Counted from the first letter of the stretch, positions 24,501-35,325 are shown. The stretch: DNA of 64,000 bases from Melitaea cinxia (GCF_905220565.1 NC_059416.1:62001-126000); one strand, 5' to 3'. Made by a program: numbers and translations. The notes: generated by a model from the sequence alone, not told the origin.

Positions 24501-25185
24501 TGACAATGGTACCGAATTCACAAACCAGTTACTTGCAGAATTCTTAAAACTACATAAAATAGAACACCATAGAGTAGCGCCTCACGCACCTAATGAGAAC
24601 GGGATAGTCGAACGTTTTCATTCCACTATACTCGAGCATCTTCGAATTCTTAAACTAAGTCAAAAATCGGAATCAGTAGTCAATTTAATGATGTATGCAA
24701 TTTTAGCCTATAATAATAGTATCCATAGTTTAACTAAATGTAAGCCTATTGAAGTAATAACTGGACACTTCGATCCTCGAGACTCTTTTGACATAGATAT
24801 TTCTACTCAGCTACTACAGCAATATATGGTTAATCATAAAGAAAAAATGACTTTAGCATATAAAACTATACAAGATCTATCTGACGAATCACGTGAAAAT
24901 ATAATTAGTAATCGAAATAGAGATAGAGAACCAGAAACAAACTACTTACCTGAACAGACAGTTTTTATCCAAAATCCATGTGCATCCCGACAAAAACTAG
25001 CCCCACGATACACCCATGACGTAGTTATGACTGATTTACCTATTCACATATACACAAAAAGAAAAAGAAATCCTATTGCCAAAAACAGGCTTAAAAGAGT
25101 TCCTAAATCAGCGCAATTGTTACAGGACACTGCTGATCCTCTTTCTTCTCCCGAGCGTGACCCGACTACAAGAAATAAAACTTGA
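21505..25185 (+). CDS. pol: Pol of the endogenous retrovirus (protease, RT, RNase H, integrase)
   Basis: Open in the -1 frame relative to gag from 21505, with no break, to TGA 25183-25185; probably made by frameshifting, since no good start precedes the protease. Domains in order: aspartic protease with DTG at 21619-21627; reverse transcriptase with LDLASGFYQ and YLDD (22843-22854); RNase H beginning near TTDASNVAIGAVLSQ (about 23285); integrase with an HHCC zinc finger (about 24133-24260) and a D,D35E triad at codons 24343, 24502 and 24610. All catalytic residues I looked for are present. The last 110 nt overlap env in another frame. An in-frame Met at 21715 is downstream of the protease motif and unlikely to be the real start. 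Confidence 0.95.
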   Translation, partial: RKFSEGPEIRKAKIEVNFHIQRQLGYIQISNPPLKFLLDTGTNQSFISPEAVQKYFSHIPLNYDPFEVTNVHTTSKNDYSITLPCFQEFCEKDDITLFVYKFHNYFDGLLGFDLLDTYGSNIDLRNKMLITRNAEIPIHMYDSRNANLYEEIIPANSSKLVRLPINSLNGDVLIENQVICNCHISECLTKVINYRGWVEITNPTCNDIIFSMDKPVEAELFNIESADIEILPKRTKEVISRLRTQHLNPEERANLINLCANYADIFYLEGEPLTFTNKIKHKIRTTDEIPVHTKTYRYPYIHRQEVKDQIQKMLDQNIIRPSDSAWSSPIWVVPKKADASGKVKWRLVVDFRKVNEKTIDDKYPIPNITDVLDKLGKCQYFTTLDLASGFYQVEMDPHDIHKTAFNVENGHYEFLRMPMGLKNSPSTFQRVMDNVLKDLQNQVCLVYLDDIIVFSTSLQEHIVNLEKVFKKLRESNFKIQMDKSEFLKYETEFLGHVISNEGVKPNPNKIHAIQNYPLPKTPTEIKRFLGLLGYYRKFIPDFARITKPLTQCLKKGSKINLDKKYTDCFEHCKTLLTNDPILQYPDFSKEFILTTDASNVAIGAVLSQGTIGSDKPIAYASRTLNSSECNYSTIEKELLAIVWATKYFRPYLFGRKFKIITDHKPLQWVMNLKEPSSRLTRWRLKLSEYDFTVIYKQGKSNTNADALSRIELHNDETNSIAVNVSEKSHSSFDDSRTITASESSSRTATAHTSDEEPILNIPISEDPLNKFTRQIVFTIVGDIKSRTVITKPFENHTRISIQLSESKLEEDVINSVKEYVNPKIKTGLLVNPCDAMYKIIPIIQRTFKNSSMFLTFTKREVENVREYIKQQDIINKYHEGKTNHRGINETYLALSSRYFWPKMKESIAKVINLCIVCGKAKYDRNPIRQQFRLVPSASKPLELVHVDLLTIQNEKFLTIVDAFSKYAQAYHLRDSTAISVLQGLLSFCTHHGIPMTIVSDNGTEFTNQLLAEFLKLHKIEHHRVAPHAPNENGIVERFHSTILEHLRILKLSQKSESVVNLMMYAILAYNNSIHSLTKCKPIEVITGHFDPRDSFDIDISTQLLQQYMVNHKEKMTLAYKTIQDLSDESRENIISNRNRDREPETNYLPEQTVFIQNPCASRQKLAPRYTHDVVMTDLPIHIYTKRKRNPIAKNRLKRVPKSAQLLQDTADPLSSPERDPTTRNKT

Positions 25186-26878
25186 AAGCTTAAATGACGG
25201 ACCTGGAATTTTGCCATTCAAACTAGGACCCGCTAGAATTATATCCCACTACCATATCTTTTTATATAATATTAGCCTTAAAGATTTGGAAAATCAAATT
25301 AAGTCTATTGATACTCAGTTAGATACCATCAGCCCAGAATTACACAATAAAACGAGTTCTCTTTTCGAACCCCATATATCATACCTTAGAAATAAGCTTA
25401 CTGGTGTTTTAAATCAATTAGAGACATTTGTTTCGAACCGTGCTAAAAGAGGTCTTATAAATATTCTTGGTTCAGCGATCAAAAGTGTCACTGGTAACCT
25501 AGATTACACTGACGCTATTCATTATAACGAAGCTATTAAAAATCTGCAGCAAAATGAAAATAGTTTAGTTACGGAATTAAATAGTCACATAAGTCTATCT
25601 AAAAATTGGACCATTCAATATACTAAAATCATAAATACCATCATAAGTAATCAGGATAGAATGACGGCTATAATGAATAAAATTAGTCAAAGCGATGCGA
25701 AGCATGACCTTGATCTAATGAAATATGCTCATCTTGCTCAAACACTACTGATATTGAGTGACAATGTAGATTATATTTCACAGGAGATAATTAAATTACA
25801 GAATATTCTAGCGTTTGTTAAAACTTCTACTTTACATCATTCGGCTTTAGATCAAAACACCTTACGCTCTATTATAGATAAGCTGTCATTATTATACGGC
25901 AGCGAGCATATAATTAATTTAGACATAAGAGAATACTATGACATAATTAAGGTAGGATCATTTTATGTAGGTAATGAGATAGTTTTAGTTTTTAAATTCC
26001 CAATAGTTATATCTTATATCTATAATTTATATAAGCTATCTATGGTTCCCAATAAATACCATCAAGTCCTATCACCCACCTTTCCATTCCTAGTTATCCA
26101 TGAGAAAGAATTCAGGTACATAGAGGCTGAATGCCCGAAGGCCAACAAGTGGCATTTATGTATAGAAAAGCCGAACCCCCTTAATCAATCAGAGGACTGC
26201 ATACAACGACTTATAACAACGCAGGAGCGCAGCCCCTTGTGTCAGCCTATGACTGTCACTTTGAGCCACGCAGCATATGAAGAATTGGATGACAAGCATT
26301 ACACGGTCAGTTTTCCTGAATCAACAAAGGTCCACTTGTTCTGCGAGCGACACTCCTATGAAACTCTTCACGGCAGCTATCTCGTCATAATCCCTAAGCA
26401 ATGTTATATGGAGACACCACAATTCACTATTTCTAATTCCAAGGATCGCTTAAAAGGACAGGCACTGAAATTATTGAATATGCCTAATTACACCACTGCC
26501 GATCAAAGCTTACAGCCTGCACTCACCCTTAACTCTGTAAGCTTAAAAAACCTTCAAGAAATTAATACTAGAATCTCTATGCAGCAACCTATAAAGTTAA
26601 AAACCGAAGAAAACTATGGTATCTATCACACTACGATACCTATGTATGTAATCATACTATTAAGTATATGCGCCCTTCTAAGCGTGTGCTATTGGAAGCG
26701 TCGTACCAGACCACCAGCTAAAACAACGAAAGAAAATGAAGGAAATAATCCGGAAATGCAAGCTGTCTACACTGTCCCAGGTACCAGAAGGGTGGATCCT
26801 GATAATCTTCCAGCGCAGTTTACGACATCAGTCTTCAACAGTCGCTGTTCTACGGGGGGAGGTGTTACACTAGCCTAA
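25076..26878 (+). CDS. env: Envelope-like protein of the endogenous retrovirus
   Basis: A 600-residue open frame overlapping the end of pol. In this group Env is usually translated from a spliced mRNA; I did not identify the splice sites. Visible: a hydrophobic N-terminal segment (about residues 17-30) fitting a signal peptide; a furin-type site RAKR at residues 122-125, followed by GLINILGSAIKS, which matches the fusion-peptide region of errantivirus and baculovirus F-type envelope proteins; and a transmembrane segment near residues 519-540 followed by a basic cytoplasmic tail. The stop lies inside the 3' LTR, so the C-terminus reads through the polypurine tract. No frameshift or stop interrupts it. 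Whether it is expressed or functional cannot be told from sequence. Confidence 0.88.
   Translation: MPKTGLKEFLNQRNCYRTLLILFLLPSVTRLQEIKLESLNDGPGILPFKLGPARIISHYHIFLYNISLKDLENQIKSIDTQLDTISPELHNKTSSLFEPHISYLRNKLTGVLNQLETFVSNRAKRGLINILGSAIKSVTGNLDYTDAIHYNEAIKNLQQNENSLVTELNSHISLSKNWTIQYTKIINTIISNQDRMTAIMNKISQSDAKHDLDLMKYAHLAQTLLILSDNVDYISQEIIKLQNILAFVKTSTLHHSALDQNTLRSIIDKLSLLYGSEHIINLDIREYYDIIKVGSFYVGNEIVLVFKFPIVISYIYNLYKLSMVPNKYHQVLSPTFPFLVIHEKEFRYIEAECPKANKWHLCIEKPNPLNQSEDCIQRLITTQERSPLCQPMTVTLSHAAYEELDDKHYTVSFPESTKVHLFCERHSYETLHGSYLVIIPKQCYMETPQFTISNSKDRLKGQALKLLNMPNYTTADQSLQPALTLNSVSLKNLQEINTRISMQQPIKLKTEENYGIYHTTIPMYVIILLSICALLSVCYWKRRTRPPAKTTKENEGNNPEMQAVYTVPGTRRVDPDNLPAQFTTSVFNSRCSTGGGVTLA
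26854..26862 (+). other. Polypurine tract
   Basis: GGGGGGAGG immediately upstream of the 3' LTR, the expected plus-strand primer. It lies within the env frame. Confidence 0.85.
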
Positions 26879-27240
26879 CCCCACGGTATCAGTGTGCCTC
26901 CGACTTAACTTCATACGAAGATAATTAAACAATATATTTGAATATAAGAAACCCAGGTGTGCCCACAACCTTATTTTCTCTGTACGGCACACGTGCAAGA
27001 TTTCAACATCATTTCGGACGAAGATGGCAAGCAACGGAAAGCGACCACCGCAGAGACCACCGCAGCGACGGCCACACCGTGGAAACCTTTCTTCAACTTC
27101 GTTTTATTAAATCATTCTTTTACTTAACATCAGTAGGGAATCACCTCTCTTTAGTTATAAGTTTAATTGTAATTTAATTTAATAAATTATTATAAGTAAA
27201 TTGCTTTTTTTTGGCATCTGCGGCTGCAACAATCGTAACT
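26863..27240 (+). repeat. 3' LTR of the endogenous retrovirus
   Basis: 378 bp, same ends as the 5' LTR, differing only at 27179 (T instead of A). AATAAA at 27181-27186. AATG follows at 27241-27244. Confidence 0.95.
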
Positions 27241-27244
27241 AATG

Positions 27245-27850
27245 TATCAATATTGTTCTTTTATAAAAAATATTAAATATCATAAACAAATATTAAATAC
27301 CATTAGTTACAAAACGGTAACTATGCAAACGCAAGTTAGATAACACATTTGTTTTTGTGGGATCTTTTACAATGGCTGTAACTGTAAGAGAATTTCATGA
27401 CTGAAGACATTTTGAGGGTTCCAAGGAATAGTGCTTCTATGTAATAATTATGATTTTTAAGTGAAAACTAAGAAATTATAATTTCATATTTGATGGCCTT
27501 ATTCGCAAACAAAAAATATATAGAATTGTCGTCTTTCGAAAAATATTCTATCTTTCCTTACATTTCGTATCTGCAGTGGTATATATTCAGTAAGGCCAAT
27601 AAACAAATAGGACTCGTATTTTATCCCTCGGGCGTCTATCTGTCTGTCACAGTACCGCTGTGGGCCACTTTTAGAGCTCAAATTAGAAAATTAAAACAAA
27701 CTTTTACTGTTCCAAACGGTACATTAAAAATTAATTGCTCTGATGAGAGTGCTTACAATTTGTCTTGTTTTTATGTCGTTTTTCTTTACATAATTAATAA
27801 ACGCTTCACACTCAACGGTCCTCATAAAGATTAACTCCTGTATTCCGGAA
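27245..27850. other. Intronic sequence, nothing recognised
   Basis: A 114-codon frame at 27490-27834 shows no recognisable domain and has the composition of AT-rich non-coding DNA. Confidence 0.5.
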
Positions 27851-28002
27851 TCACATACCTTACACAAGCACAGCATGTCCAGACCATGGCAAATATCTAT
27901 ATAGCTAATACAAATGTTTGTCATGTGCGGGAATCGAATTCGCGACAGCAAGCGCAACAGCCAGCACTGTGACCGCTGCGCCAACGCGTCGTCACGCGTA
28001 TG
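27790..28002 (-). mobile_element. SINE-1-related copy, inverted
   Basis: Plus strand has 'gtttgtcatgtgcgggaatcg', the complement of the B-box and following bases, then 'gcgcaacagcc' and 'accgctgcgccaacgcgtcg' (complement of the A-box side). The hairpin region is recognisable. The distal part, AACGCTTCACACTCAACG, is shared with the copy at 38040-38245 and differs from the body of the 16447 copy, suggesting a subfamily. Confidence 0.75.
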
Positions 28003-28394
28003 TATAAATTTCTCAAAGTAGCAAGTTCGCTAGCTTCTTTCTAACGCTATGATGTAGTTAATTGAATTAATATTACAAATGTTAAGGAAATTAACTAAAA
28101 CTAACATTTCTTCATACTGTAAAACATTAAAGATATTATTAGGCTAAATATTTTGTTTTTATAAAACTAACTTTCGTCTCAAGTCTCGTTGGACGGCGGA
28201 TGTAATTTTAAATTTCACACATAATTTAAAACGACCCAGTGCATAACTTTGCTCAATGAAAAAGCTGTTTATTTACGGCACGGCCTTACCGCATGGAACG
28301 AAACTGGTGAAAACGACGAAATTAACGCTTTATCTGCGACGAAATTTGAAAAGTGTGAATGTAGAGCTAATATATAATAATGTGACTTAACAAT

Positions 28395-28677
28395 TGTGTT
28401 TGCTCGCAAACGAAAAAAAAAAACTGACTTTAACTATCGACAAGCCATACAACGTAGTCGACGAAAAATAGTCGAGTAAATGCGCATTATTAGGAATAAC
28501 TCAAAAAGCACTCGTCTTTCGACTAAATTTAAATGGAACCACATGATAAGCACCACCCTCGATCAAAAAAGAATTATCGGAATTGGTACACCCAGTAAAA
28601 ACATGAGGTAACACGTATTAAAAATTACAGTCAGATTGAGAACCTCCTCCTTTATTGAAGTCGGTTAAAAGTACTGA
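28395..28677 (-). repeat. CCGACTTC-ended repeat, inverted copy
   Basis: Plus strand starts 'caattgtgtttgctcgcaaacg' and an A-run, then AAACTGACTTTAACTATCGA and 'aagcatacaacgtagtcgacg'-like text, and ends 'ttgagaacctcctcc' then TTATTGAAGTCGGTTAAAAG. This is one of the better-preserved copies. Confidence 0.7.
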
Positions 28678-29284
28678 CATCAACTGGTGAACTTTTAAAG
28701 TAACTAGTAGATAGTTCCGAAAGCATACATTTTTCGGAATACATTCCAGTTTTTGGGATTCTCCATTCACCAACAATGTCCATTGGATGCCAGGGTATTC
28801 TTATAGGAATGTTTTACAGCTAATGCGGATCAGTATGTAGCGTTATGGAAATGGTAAATACACAGTTTTCTGTCTTTTAGTATGTCTTAGAGTTTGAGAC
28901 GTAAACTCAAGACATGCAGTACTACTCTGAGCCAATTAAAGCATAATTACTAATAACATCCGAGCGCTAGCGACGCATCGTGTTCACTTAACTCAGCCGT
29001 TTGTTTATCTCATCTCGTTGTTAACAGACAACAAACAGACGACTATAAATATTTACAAAACGCATACGAATGTGTAAAACAACATAACAACATTTTATTG
29101 TTTATTCCACACGATCTATTGTGTGGATATACGTCGTGTGGTTTATTTATTTAACGTGAAACAATAAACATTGCAATCTTAATAATAACACAAATTATAC
29201 TATTGTTCAGGTTTACATCACATTTCTGACTGTATCACTTCGAGGTTCTTCGAGTCCGAGCACATTATACAAGATTATATAGTT
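28678..29284. other. Intronic sequence, nothing recognised
   Basis: No feature could be supported here. Confidence 0.5.
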
Positions 29285-29285
29285 G

Positions 29286-29630
29286 ACTAGCCCGTTGGCG
29301 CAGTTTGTAGTGATTGTGCTTTTTGATCAGGGGGCTGTGGGCTCGATTACCACTACGAGTCTGGGTGTGATATATATATTTATTTATATATGTACCATTT
29401 ATATAAATGTTTATCGAAAATAAAATATTTAGCCATATCAGTTGGCTATTATCTATAACACAAGCATTAAGTTGCTCGTACTTCAGGAAAAGATGACCGT
29501 GTGTGTATTGTGTAGATATTTATTTATATCAATGACGAAAATGTTAACACATCTTTCATTAGGTACTGCGGGTAGTAGCTCAGTTTTATGCAGAACATAC
29601 GACCAGCCTTGCAATAAAAAATAAATATTA
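29286..29630 (+). mobile_element. SINE-2 (second tRNA-derived family)
   Basis: Head GACTAGCCCGTTGGCGCAGT (A-box region) and GTGGGCTCGATTACCAC (B-box-like), then 'gagtctgggtgtgatatat' and a TATATTTATTTATATATG stretch. Related copies lie at 48976-49137 (inverted), 52212-52370 and about 63645-63800. The 3' boundary is uncertain. Confidence 0.65.
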
Positions 29631-30539
29631 TAGATTTATCATAGATTACACTGCAAATACAGAATATTTCAGCTGTCTTGTTAGAAATTAATAGCAATAA
29701 TAATAGTAAACGTAACAACCAAAATGAACAATATGTATGTAATTTTATGGAACAATATGTATGTAATTTCGTATAGAACCATAACTACTCAAGGTAACTA
29801 TAGATTTACGCCGTATTTTATTAATTCAACGCTTTAACGAAACATCACCCCTCTCCTGTAATAAAGCCGCGCGAACATAGCGTCAACCATCGCTGTTAGT
29901 GAGTGGTGCTCGACAGCTTTTATGTAGTAATTGTTCCTGACTTGCAGTAGTTTGTATGGAAAAGAAAGACGTGGAAATTTCCCGAGATTGTGTGTACGCA
30001 AGCTTGAAACCAACCATAAAGTGAGACTGGGAATCATGAATATAATTGATTGAAGGCTTCTCATAATTTTGTATGAAATCGAGCAATTTGTCCGTTTGTA
30101 CATTAATTTATTAAGAAAGGATCTTCAAAACTAGAATATACACAACAAATGACAACAAACACAATAATCATGAAAATAAAATTAAAACACTTTCTCATAT
30201 CAAATAATATTAGAAATAAATTTGTGAATGAAAACCTTATTTTAAATGAAATACAATTTTCGTAAATTATGATTTATTTATTGTAGAGGACAGCGCGTCT
30301 CGAATATTAATGGATTGAATTAACATCTGGCCTATAACCGCTTTATCTAACACGGCGCTGTTAATTTCACGCGTTATAAATTTATATACGGAGTAATACA
30401 AACAGTTGCCTATTAACTACTGATTTAGATATTGGCAAATCCTTCAGGGAGCCAAAGTAAAAGAAGAAGAAGAAACTACTGATTCTTTACGGCGTCTCTA
30501 TAATTTATCAAATCACAATGAATTATCCTTTATAAGTAA
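29631..30539. other. Intronic sequence, nothing recognised
   Basis: Short minus-strand frames near 29834-30103 lack coding character. Confidence 0.5.
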
Positions 30540-31384
30540 CTAGCGGCCCGCTCCGGCTTCGTACGGATATAAAATATATGTCATTCACTGAAAAGATGAT
30601 TAAAATCGATCCAGTAGTTTTGATTTATTCATTACTGCCCGTGGCCCGCACGCGTTAACTTTAGAGTAAAACAATTCTTCTTTTCCTAAACCATGAAAAT
30701 TTCTTGTTATCTAATAATCTATGTTGGAATATCTAAATTCATACACTACACTTTTACTTATTTACTTTTTATACTATACTTATAGGCACGCTCCCGCCGC
30801 CGCGGCCGGCCGGAACCGCCTCAAACGCTACGTCCCGCAATTTTTAAATCTGTAATATCTTCGAAAATATTCATTTAAATTATATGCTGTAAAGGGCCTT
30901 ATAGATCTATATTAAATTAACAATGTATTTAGGGTACTTAATTAGTTAAGGATTAATGCTGTATTGGTTAAAATCGCTTCGAAAACTAGCCATTATTTGT
31001 CGTAAAAAGTAAATGCCAAAAAAATGTTATTGTGGGATATCCATAAGAGATAGACATATATCATAGCGAAGTTTTCAGTAGACCTTTTCAATGTGTACAA
31101 TACTTAGTACATTATTTTGATAAATCTCATAGGGTTCAGCCTGCTTTTGCAGTTTAAGCGGAAAAAATGTAATTATTTACGACATCACATTAGAAACCTC
31201 AAAAATAACAATATTTCTCCTCTATTTAATGGATGTTATTATATATATACCTTTCTCTTCAATCACTCTATCTATTAAAAAAACCGCATCAAAATCCGTT
31301 GCGCAGTTTTAAAGATTTAAGCATACATAGGGACATGGGGATATAGGGACAGAGAAAACGACTTTGTTTTATACTATGTAGTGA
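30540..31384 (-). mobile_element. Complete non-autonomous Helitron, 845 bp
   Basis: On the minus strand it starts TCACTACATAGTATAAAACA (from 31384) and ends CCGTACGAAGCCGGAGCGGG, then CCGCTAG at 30540. Flanking bases are A and T. It carries the block 'caaaatccgttgcgcagttttaaagattt', which is repeated in the fragment at 42425-42558. There is no Rep/helicase frame, so it depends on another element. The GC-rich patch at 30787-30830 is internal to it. Confidence 0.7.
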
Positions 31385-31857
31385 TATATTTTAATATTAT
31401 TTTTTGCGGAGAGCGATATAATGAATATAATTAAATATATCAAACGTAACTGGGTATGAGAGAAAGAGAGAAAGAAAATGTGTGCTCGCACCTTTCTCTT
31501 TTTTGCCCCGTTCGCGTCGCTGGATCACGCTTTAAGTAACGCTCTTGACATGCATTCACCAGCTTACACTCCAAGTCAAGCGTACGTAAAGAAGTTTAAC
31601 GTTAAAAAATAATTCTATATTTTTAGGTGTTTTAATGTTTATAGGAATAAATTCAAAACCTACTAAACTCTATTATCAGAAGGCCACATACATAGGTTAA
31701 ATTTAATGAGATAACACAGAACAAACAAAATCGTTTCTTTCAATGGTCGAAGCTGCGAGCAAAAAGCTAATGGATAGGTCGTGTAAAAGTATTATTTTGA
31801 GTATATTCGTGGATTACTATACTAAATTTTTATTATTTTATTTTTTCTCGTCAATTA
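31385..31857. other. Intronic sequence, nothing recognised
   Basis: No feature could be supported here. Confidence 0.5.
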
Positions 31858-31859
31858 TT

Positions 31860-31900
31860 TAAACTAGAACATAATAATAAGTTTATTATGTTCTAGTTTA
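31860..31900. repeat. Perfect hairpin, 18-bp arms
   Basis: TAAACTAGAACATAATAA (31860-31877), loop TAAGT, then its exact complement (31883-31900). Such a perfect palindrome could be a remnant of an element or a structured RNA segment. Confidence 0.9.
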
Positions 31901-31924
31901 ATGCACTAACTTCTTCTAATCTAC

Positions 31925-32108
31925 TGAACTTTATTTACACTGATTTTGATAATTCTTTTTTTGTTGGAAAGGGGATATCCCTAGTTTGGTACCATGTTAA
32001 GGAAACCAGGATCTGATGATGGGATCCCAGAGGAATCGAGGGAAACTCTCGAAAATCCGCAATAACTTTTTACTGGGTATATCGATTTTGATAATTTTTA
32101 ATTTAATC
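31925..32108 (+). repeat. Fragment of the CCGACTTC-ended repeat
   Basis: Nearly repeats 920-1085: 'gataattctttttttgttgg', 'ggaaaccaggatctgatgat' and 'aatccgcaataactttttac' occur in the same order. Confidence 0.65.
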
Positions 32109-32404
32109 GACAGCTGATACACATTAGGCTAATGCACTTATCGCTCACATCTGGTCGGTCTAACCGCTAGGATCAGAGACCGTACTGTTGATAGGACGTT
32201 CTCTTGTCCGCTCATTTGCATAATTTTATAATTTCTTCATCGCTATCACTAGCTGGCTTCTAGCGTAACGGCCGAGACCTTATCTATTCATGAGATGCAT
32301 ACATTTTATGCTCGGTAGTTGATAGAATATTATTTGTGAAGAAATTATAGACTTAAGTCATTAAATTAGCATATAAGAAGTATAGATTGAGTATAAAAGG
32401 AGGT

Positions 32405-32764
32405 TATTCTTATATCATCATCATCATCATCATTTCAGCCTATTGCAGTCCACTGCTGGACATAGACATCCACAATTTTGTGCCAAAAATTGCGTAAACT
32501 AATGTGTGTTGACCATAGTCACTACGCTGGGCAGGCGGTTGGTGACCGCAGGGCTGGTTTTGTCGCACCGAAGACGCTGCTGCCCGTCTTCGACCTGTGA
32601 ATTTCAAAGCCAGCAGTTGGATGGTTATTCCGCCATCGGTCGGCTTTTTAAGTTGCAAAGTGGTAGTGGAACTGTGTTATCTCTTAGTCGCCTCTTACGA
32701 CACCCACGGCAAGAGAGGGGGTGGCTATGTTCTTACTGCCGTAACCACATAGCTATTCTTATAT
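32405..32764 (-). mobile_element. SINE-3-like retroposon, complete, 338 bp
   Basis: Insertion 32416-32753 flanked by TATTCTTATAT at 32405-32415 and 32754-32764. On the minus strand it begins near 'ctatgtggttacggcag', includes GGTGTCGTAAGAGGCGACTA, and ends GTCCAGCAGTGGACTGCAAT, then 'aggctgaa' and (ATG)n. The tail is the RTE LINE tail. No tRNA-like head is visible. The 157-codon frame on the other strand is not a gene. Confidence 0.85.
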
Positions 32765-35200
32765 ACTTGTACATAATGTTATATATTATTATACTTTTAT
32801 GTGATTCTCATGTAATCAATTATTTAGATCGCTACCTCAATATTATAATCTTAAGTCAAAACATTTTATTGTTTTGGTCCTGGAACTGCTTGTGGCTCTC
32901 CCTGTCTCTATCAAACATCACAGGCATCGATCTAGGCTATCATCTTGAACACCTAATAGTAACCTTTGCTTTTTGGTAAAGAAATTATCTATCAACTCGC
33001 GGTGATTCAGGCCCTTCGTCTGTTTGAATATCTTCTGCCCAATGGTGGCTCGTTTAGGGTTTCAGATTGAGAAATTACAATATACCTTGCAGTAATAAAT
33101 ATTTTGACTTCTGTAGTGTTGTAATGGTACCCCGATGTTGTGTAGTCGACTCTGGGTCTTATGTGCAATCTACTAAACCAAAGTATTTGTTTTAAAAGTT
33201 AATCATATGAAAAACACGTATACAATGTTAACCCGCTTTTTAAAATATCACAATGAACTCAGACGGTTTGCTGGAGAGAGCGATGTGGCGGCAAATTTGA
33301 TATCCGGTGTTGTAGCGTACTGCAGAGTGATTCAAAGTTGCAGGTTGGTTCTGCTCTCGCATTATTTGAAACTTTACATTTGAAAAAATTACCGCACGAT
33401 TAACGTCTGACTACGAATAAATAACAACAATGGTGCAGTAATATTACCTGTTTTATACGCGTCTATTTGAAACTATTGTTTTTTGATGATATATATTGCT
33501 TTCGTTGCAAATAGCATTTAATTAAAATATCAGCAAAGATAAAAATAAAGTTTTTTAACAGTTATAAGTAGTTAAATAGATCTAGTATCTATAAGAAGCT
33601 GTGCATAGTTTCAATAAATAGTCATATTAAAAATGGTTCCACTAGTCATGTTCGTTGGAAGTCGGAAACATTAACAATTTATTTTTTACATTTTCATGTT
33701 ACGCGTTGACAGGTAATGTCGAAGCTCCGTTACTATGGACTAACGTTTTTGTACTATGATACTTTTGTTAACAACTAAAATAGTATAATTTATTTATACA
33801 AATTAAGTTATTAGTTACGAAGAAAATATGCTAAAATACGGGTCATTAACATTCGTATTCTCAAGACGTGTGATATTCTATCAAAAGCTTTAACGCCTTA
33901 ACTTTTCACCTGAGCTTCAGTTCCCCCCCAGACAACGAAGTCATATCCTTTATTACACGTGACAGTTTGACAACTAAGGTTCAACGAACCGTGTAACATG
34001 ACAGTTCACGTTGTTACTCTTTAAAACGACATCTAGGTATGGACTCCGTCGTGTGGAACAACGTGGCGCTTCGTTCTGATCTCTTTAATACGTCACGAAC
34101 TTTCGCTTTTGAAATTTGTGTCACAAAATCTAGGCCTAGAGTTTGACACGACATGACTATAAAAATACGAGTTCACGACTATAACACTTTAAACTAAATA
34201 AAAACTCTTATTGTCTCTCACTACAATAAATATACAATTAAGAGCTTGTGACACAAAATCGTGGAATTTTTATTATAACATAAAACATTTGCGTGAAATC
34301 TATTAGTTTTAGAAGAAATTCTAAAACAATCTCATCCAGCTCTATGTAAAGCATACGGATTGAGCTATACCGCTGTCTATAGGATAAAAATCTATGTATG
34401 GATGTTCACTATATGCCTCAGATCATAATATAGTGGTAACAGAAATAGTATCAATAATCATAAGCTATAAATAACTTGGCTGTAAAACTAGGAACTCCGG
34501 GCGACGGCGCGTGTCGTAACGGTGTTGCTTGAGCTCGAGTCCGCTACTCGCTTGAAATCATGCTCACTACTATTGATAATTACTATAAAGATAGGTGCTT
34601 GTTTATAATTACTGCGCATCAAGTATACACTAAGTTATATAAATTCTATATTGTTAATGTTGTTAACTCTGGTTTAAAACTCTCAACTCTACGGTAGTGA
34701 TCAACGCAGGACATTGGCTATCTCGACTTGAATCAATAGAGTCCAGATAAATACAAAATTTCTTACAAATAGCTATCTACTATCTATCTATAACTTTCTT
34801 TCAGTAATTTTCTATAAAGAATGAAAATACGGTTCGTATAAGTAGAAGTCAGTCACGGCCGAATTTGGTATAACAAAAGTGAAATGTCAGAACAATTACA
34901 ACCCTCGTAGGCTACCGAGTCACCGCAGTAATTCAATACGAAATTAATGGACATCTATTGAATAACGTATAAAGGTCTCAATCATGCTGTGATTAGAAAA
35001 TGACAAAATCAAACGCTTTATTGAATTTCTGTTAGGTTTTTGACTTTCTACACCAAAACTGCACGAACGGCTTTCGATAACTAAGATGCCGTGTCTGTCC
35101 GCCAGTTCTGTGTGAGACTACCATATCTTTGATATGCTTATTTTAAAAAAAAAATTGTTGTATTTTTGACTAAATACATATTTAAACATTTTTTTTTCGA
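32765..35200. other. Intronic sequence, nothing recognised
   Basis: About 2.4 kb of AT-rich intron without a supportable feature. Confidence 0.5.
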
Positions 35201-35325
35201 ATATCATATCAAAAATTGACCGCTCCAACGGGGTTCGAACCCGCGTCTCCGACTGACCGTGTCGGCGCTCTAGCTAAATAAGCTATGGAACGATGTACCC
35301 GCTAGATCGAAATTTTTGATATGAT
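35201..35325 (-). repeat. tRNA-like sequence between inverted arms (copy 2)
   Basis: Minus-strand 72-nt core (35221-35292) folds as a full cloverleaf: acceptor CGTTCCA/TGGAGCG with one wobble, D stem GCTT/GAGC, anticodon stem CCGAC/GTCGG with loop ACGGTCA, and T stem GCGGG/CCCGT with loop TTCGAAC. Position 33 of the loop is C instead of the near-universal U. The would-be anticodon is GGT (Thr). The arms ATATCAAAAATT and AATTTTTGATAT bracket it, as in the copy at 10453-10577. It is better preserved than copy 1 but still unlikely to be a standard tRNA gene. Confidence 0.72.

Larger units (their letters stand above)
19335..27244 (+). mobile_element. Complete errantivirus-type endogenous retrovirus
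   Basis: A 7,902-bp Ty3/gypsy-class proviral element (19339-27240) has two 378-bp LTRs, a tRNA primer site, gag, pol and env open frames in that order, and a polypurine tract. AATG is duplicated at 19335-19338 and 27241-27244. The LTRs differ at a single position (A at 19655, T at 27179), and none of the three frames shows a stop or frame break beyond the gag/pol shift expected for the group. It is therefore a very young insertion. Errantiviruses are insect Ty3/gypsy elements that carry an envelope gene and can form particles. It lies in intron A-B in the same orientation as the host gene, so its promoter and polyadenylation signals are in sense. Confidence 0.95.

Noticed and set aside
32506..32979. 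157-codon plus-strand frame
   Set aside because: Runs through an inverted SINE-3-like retroposon and its flank; no protein character.
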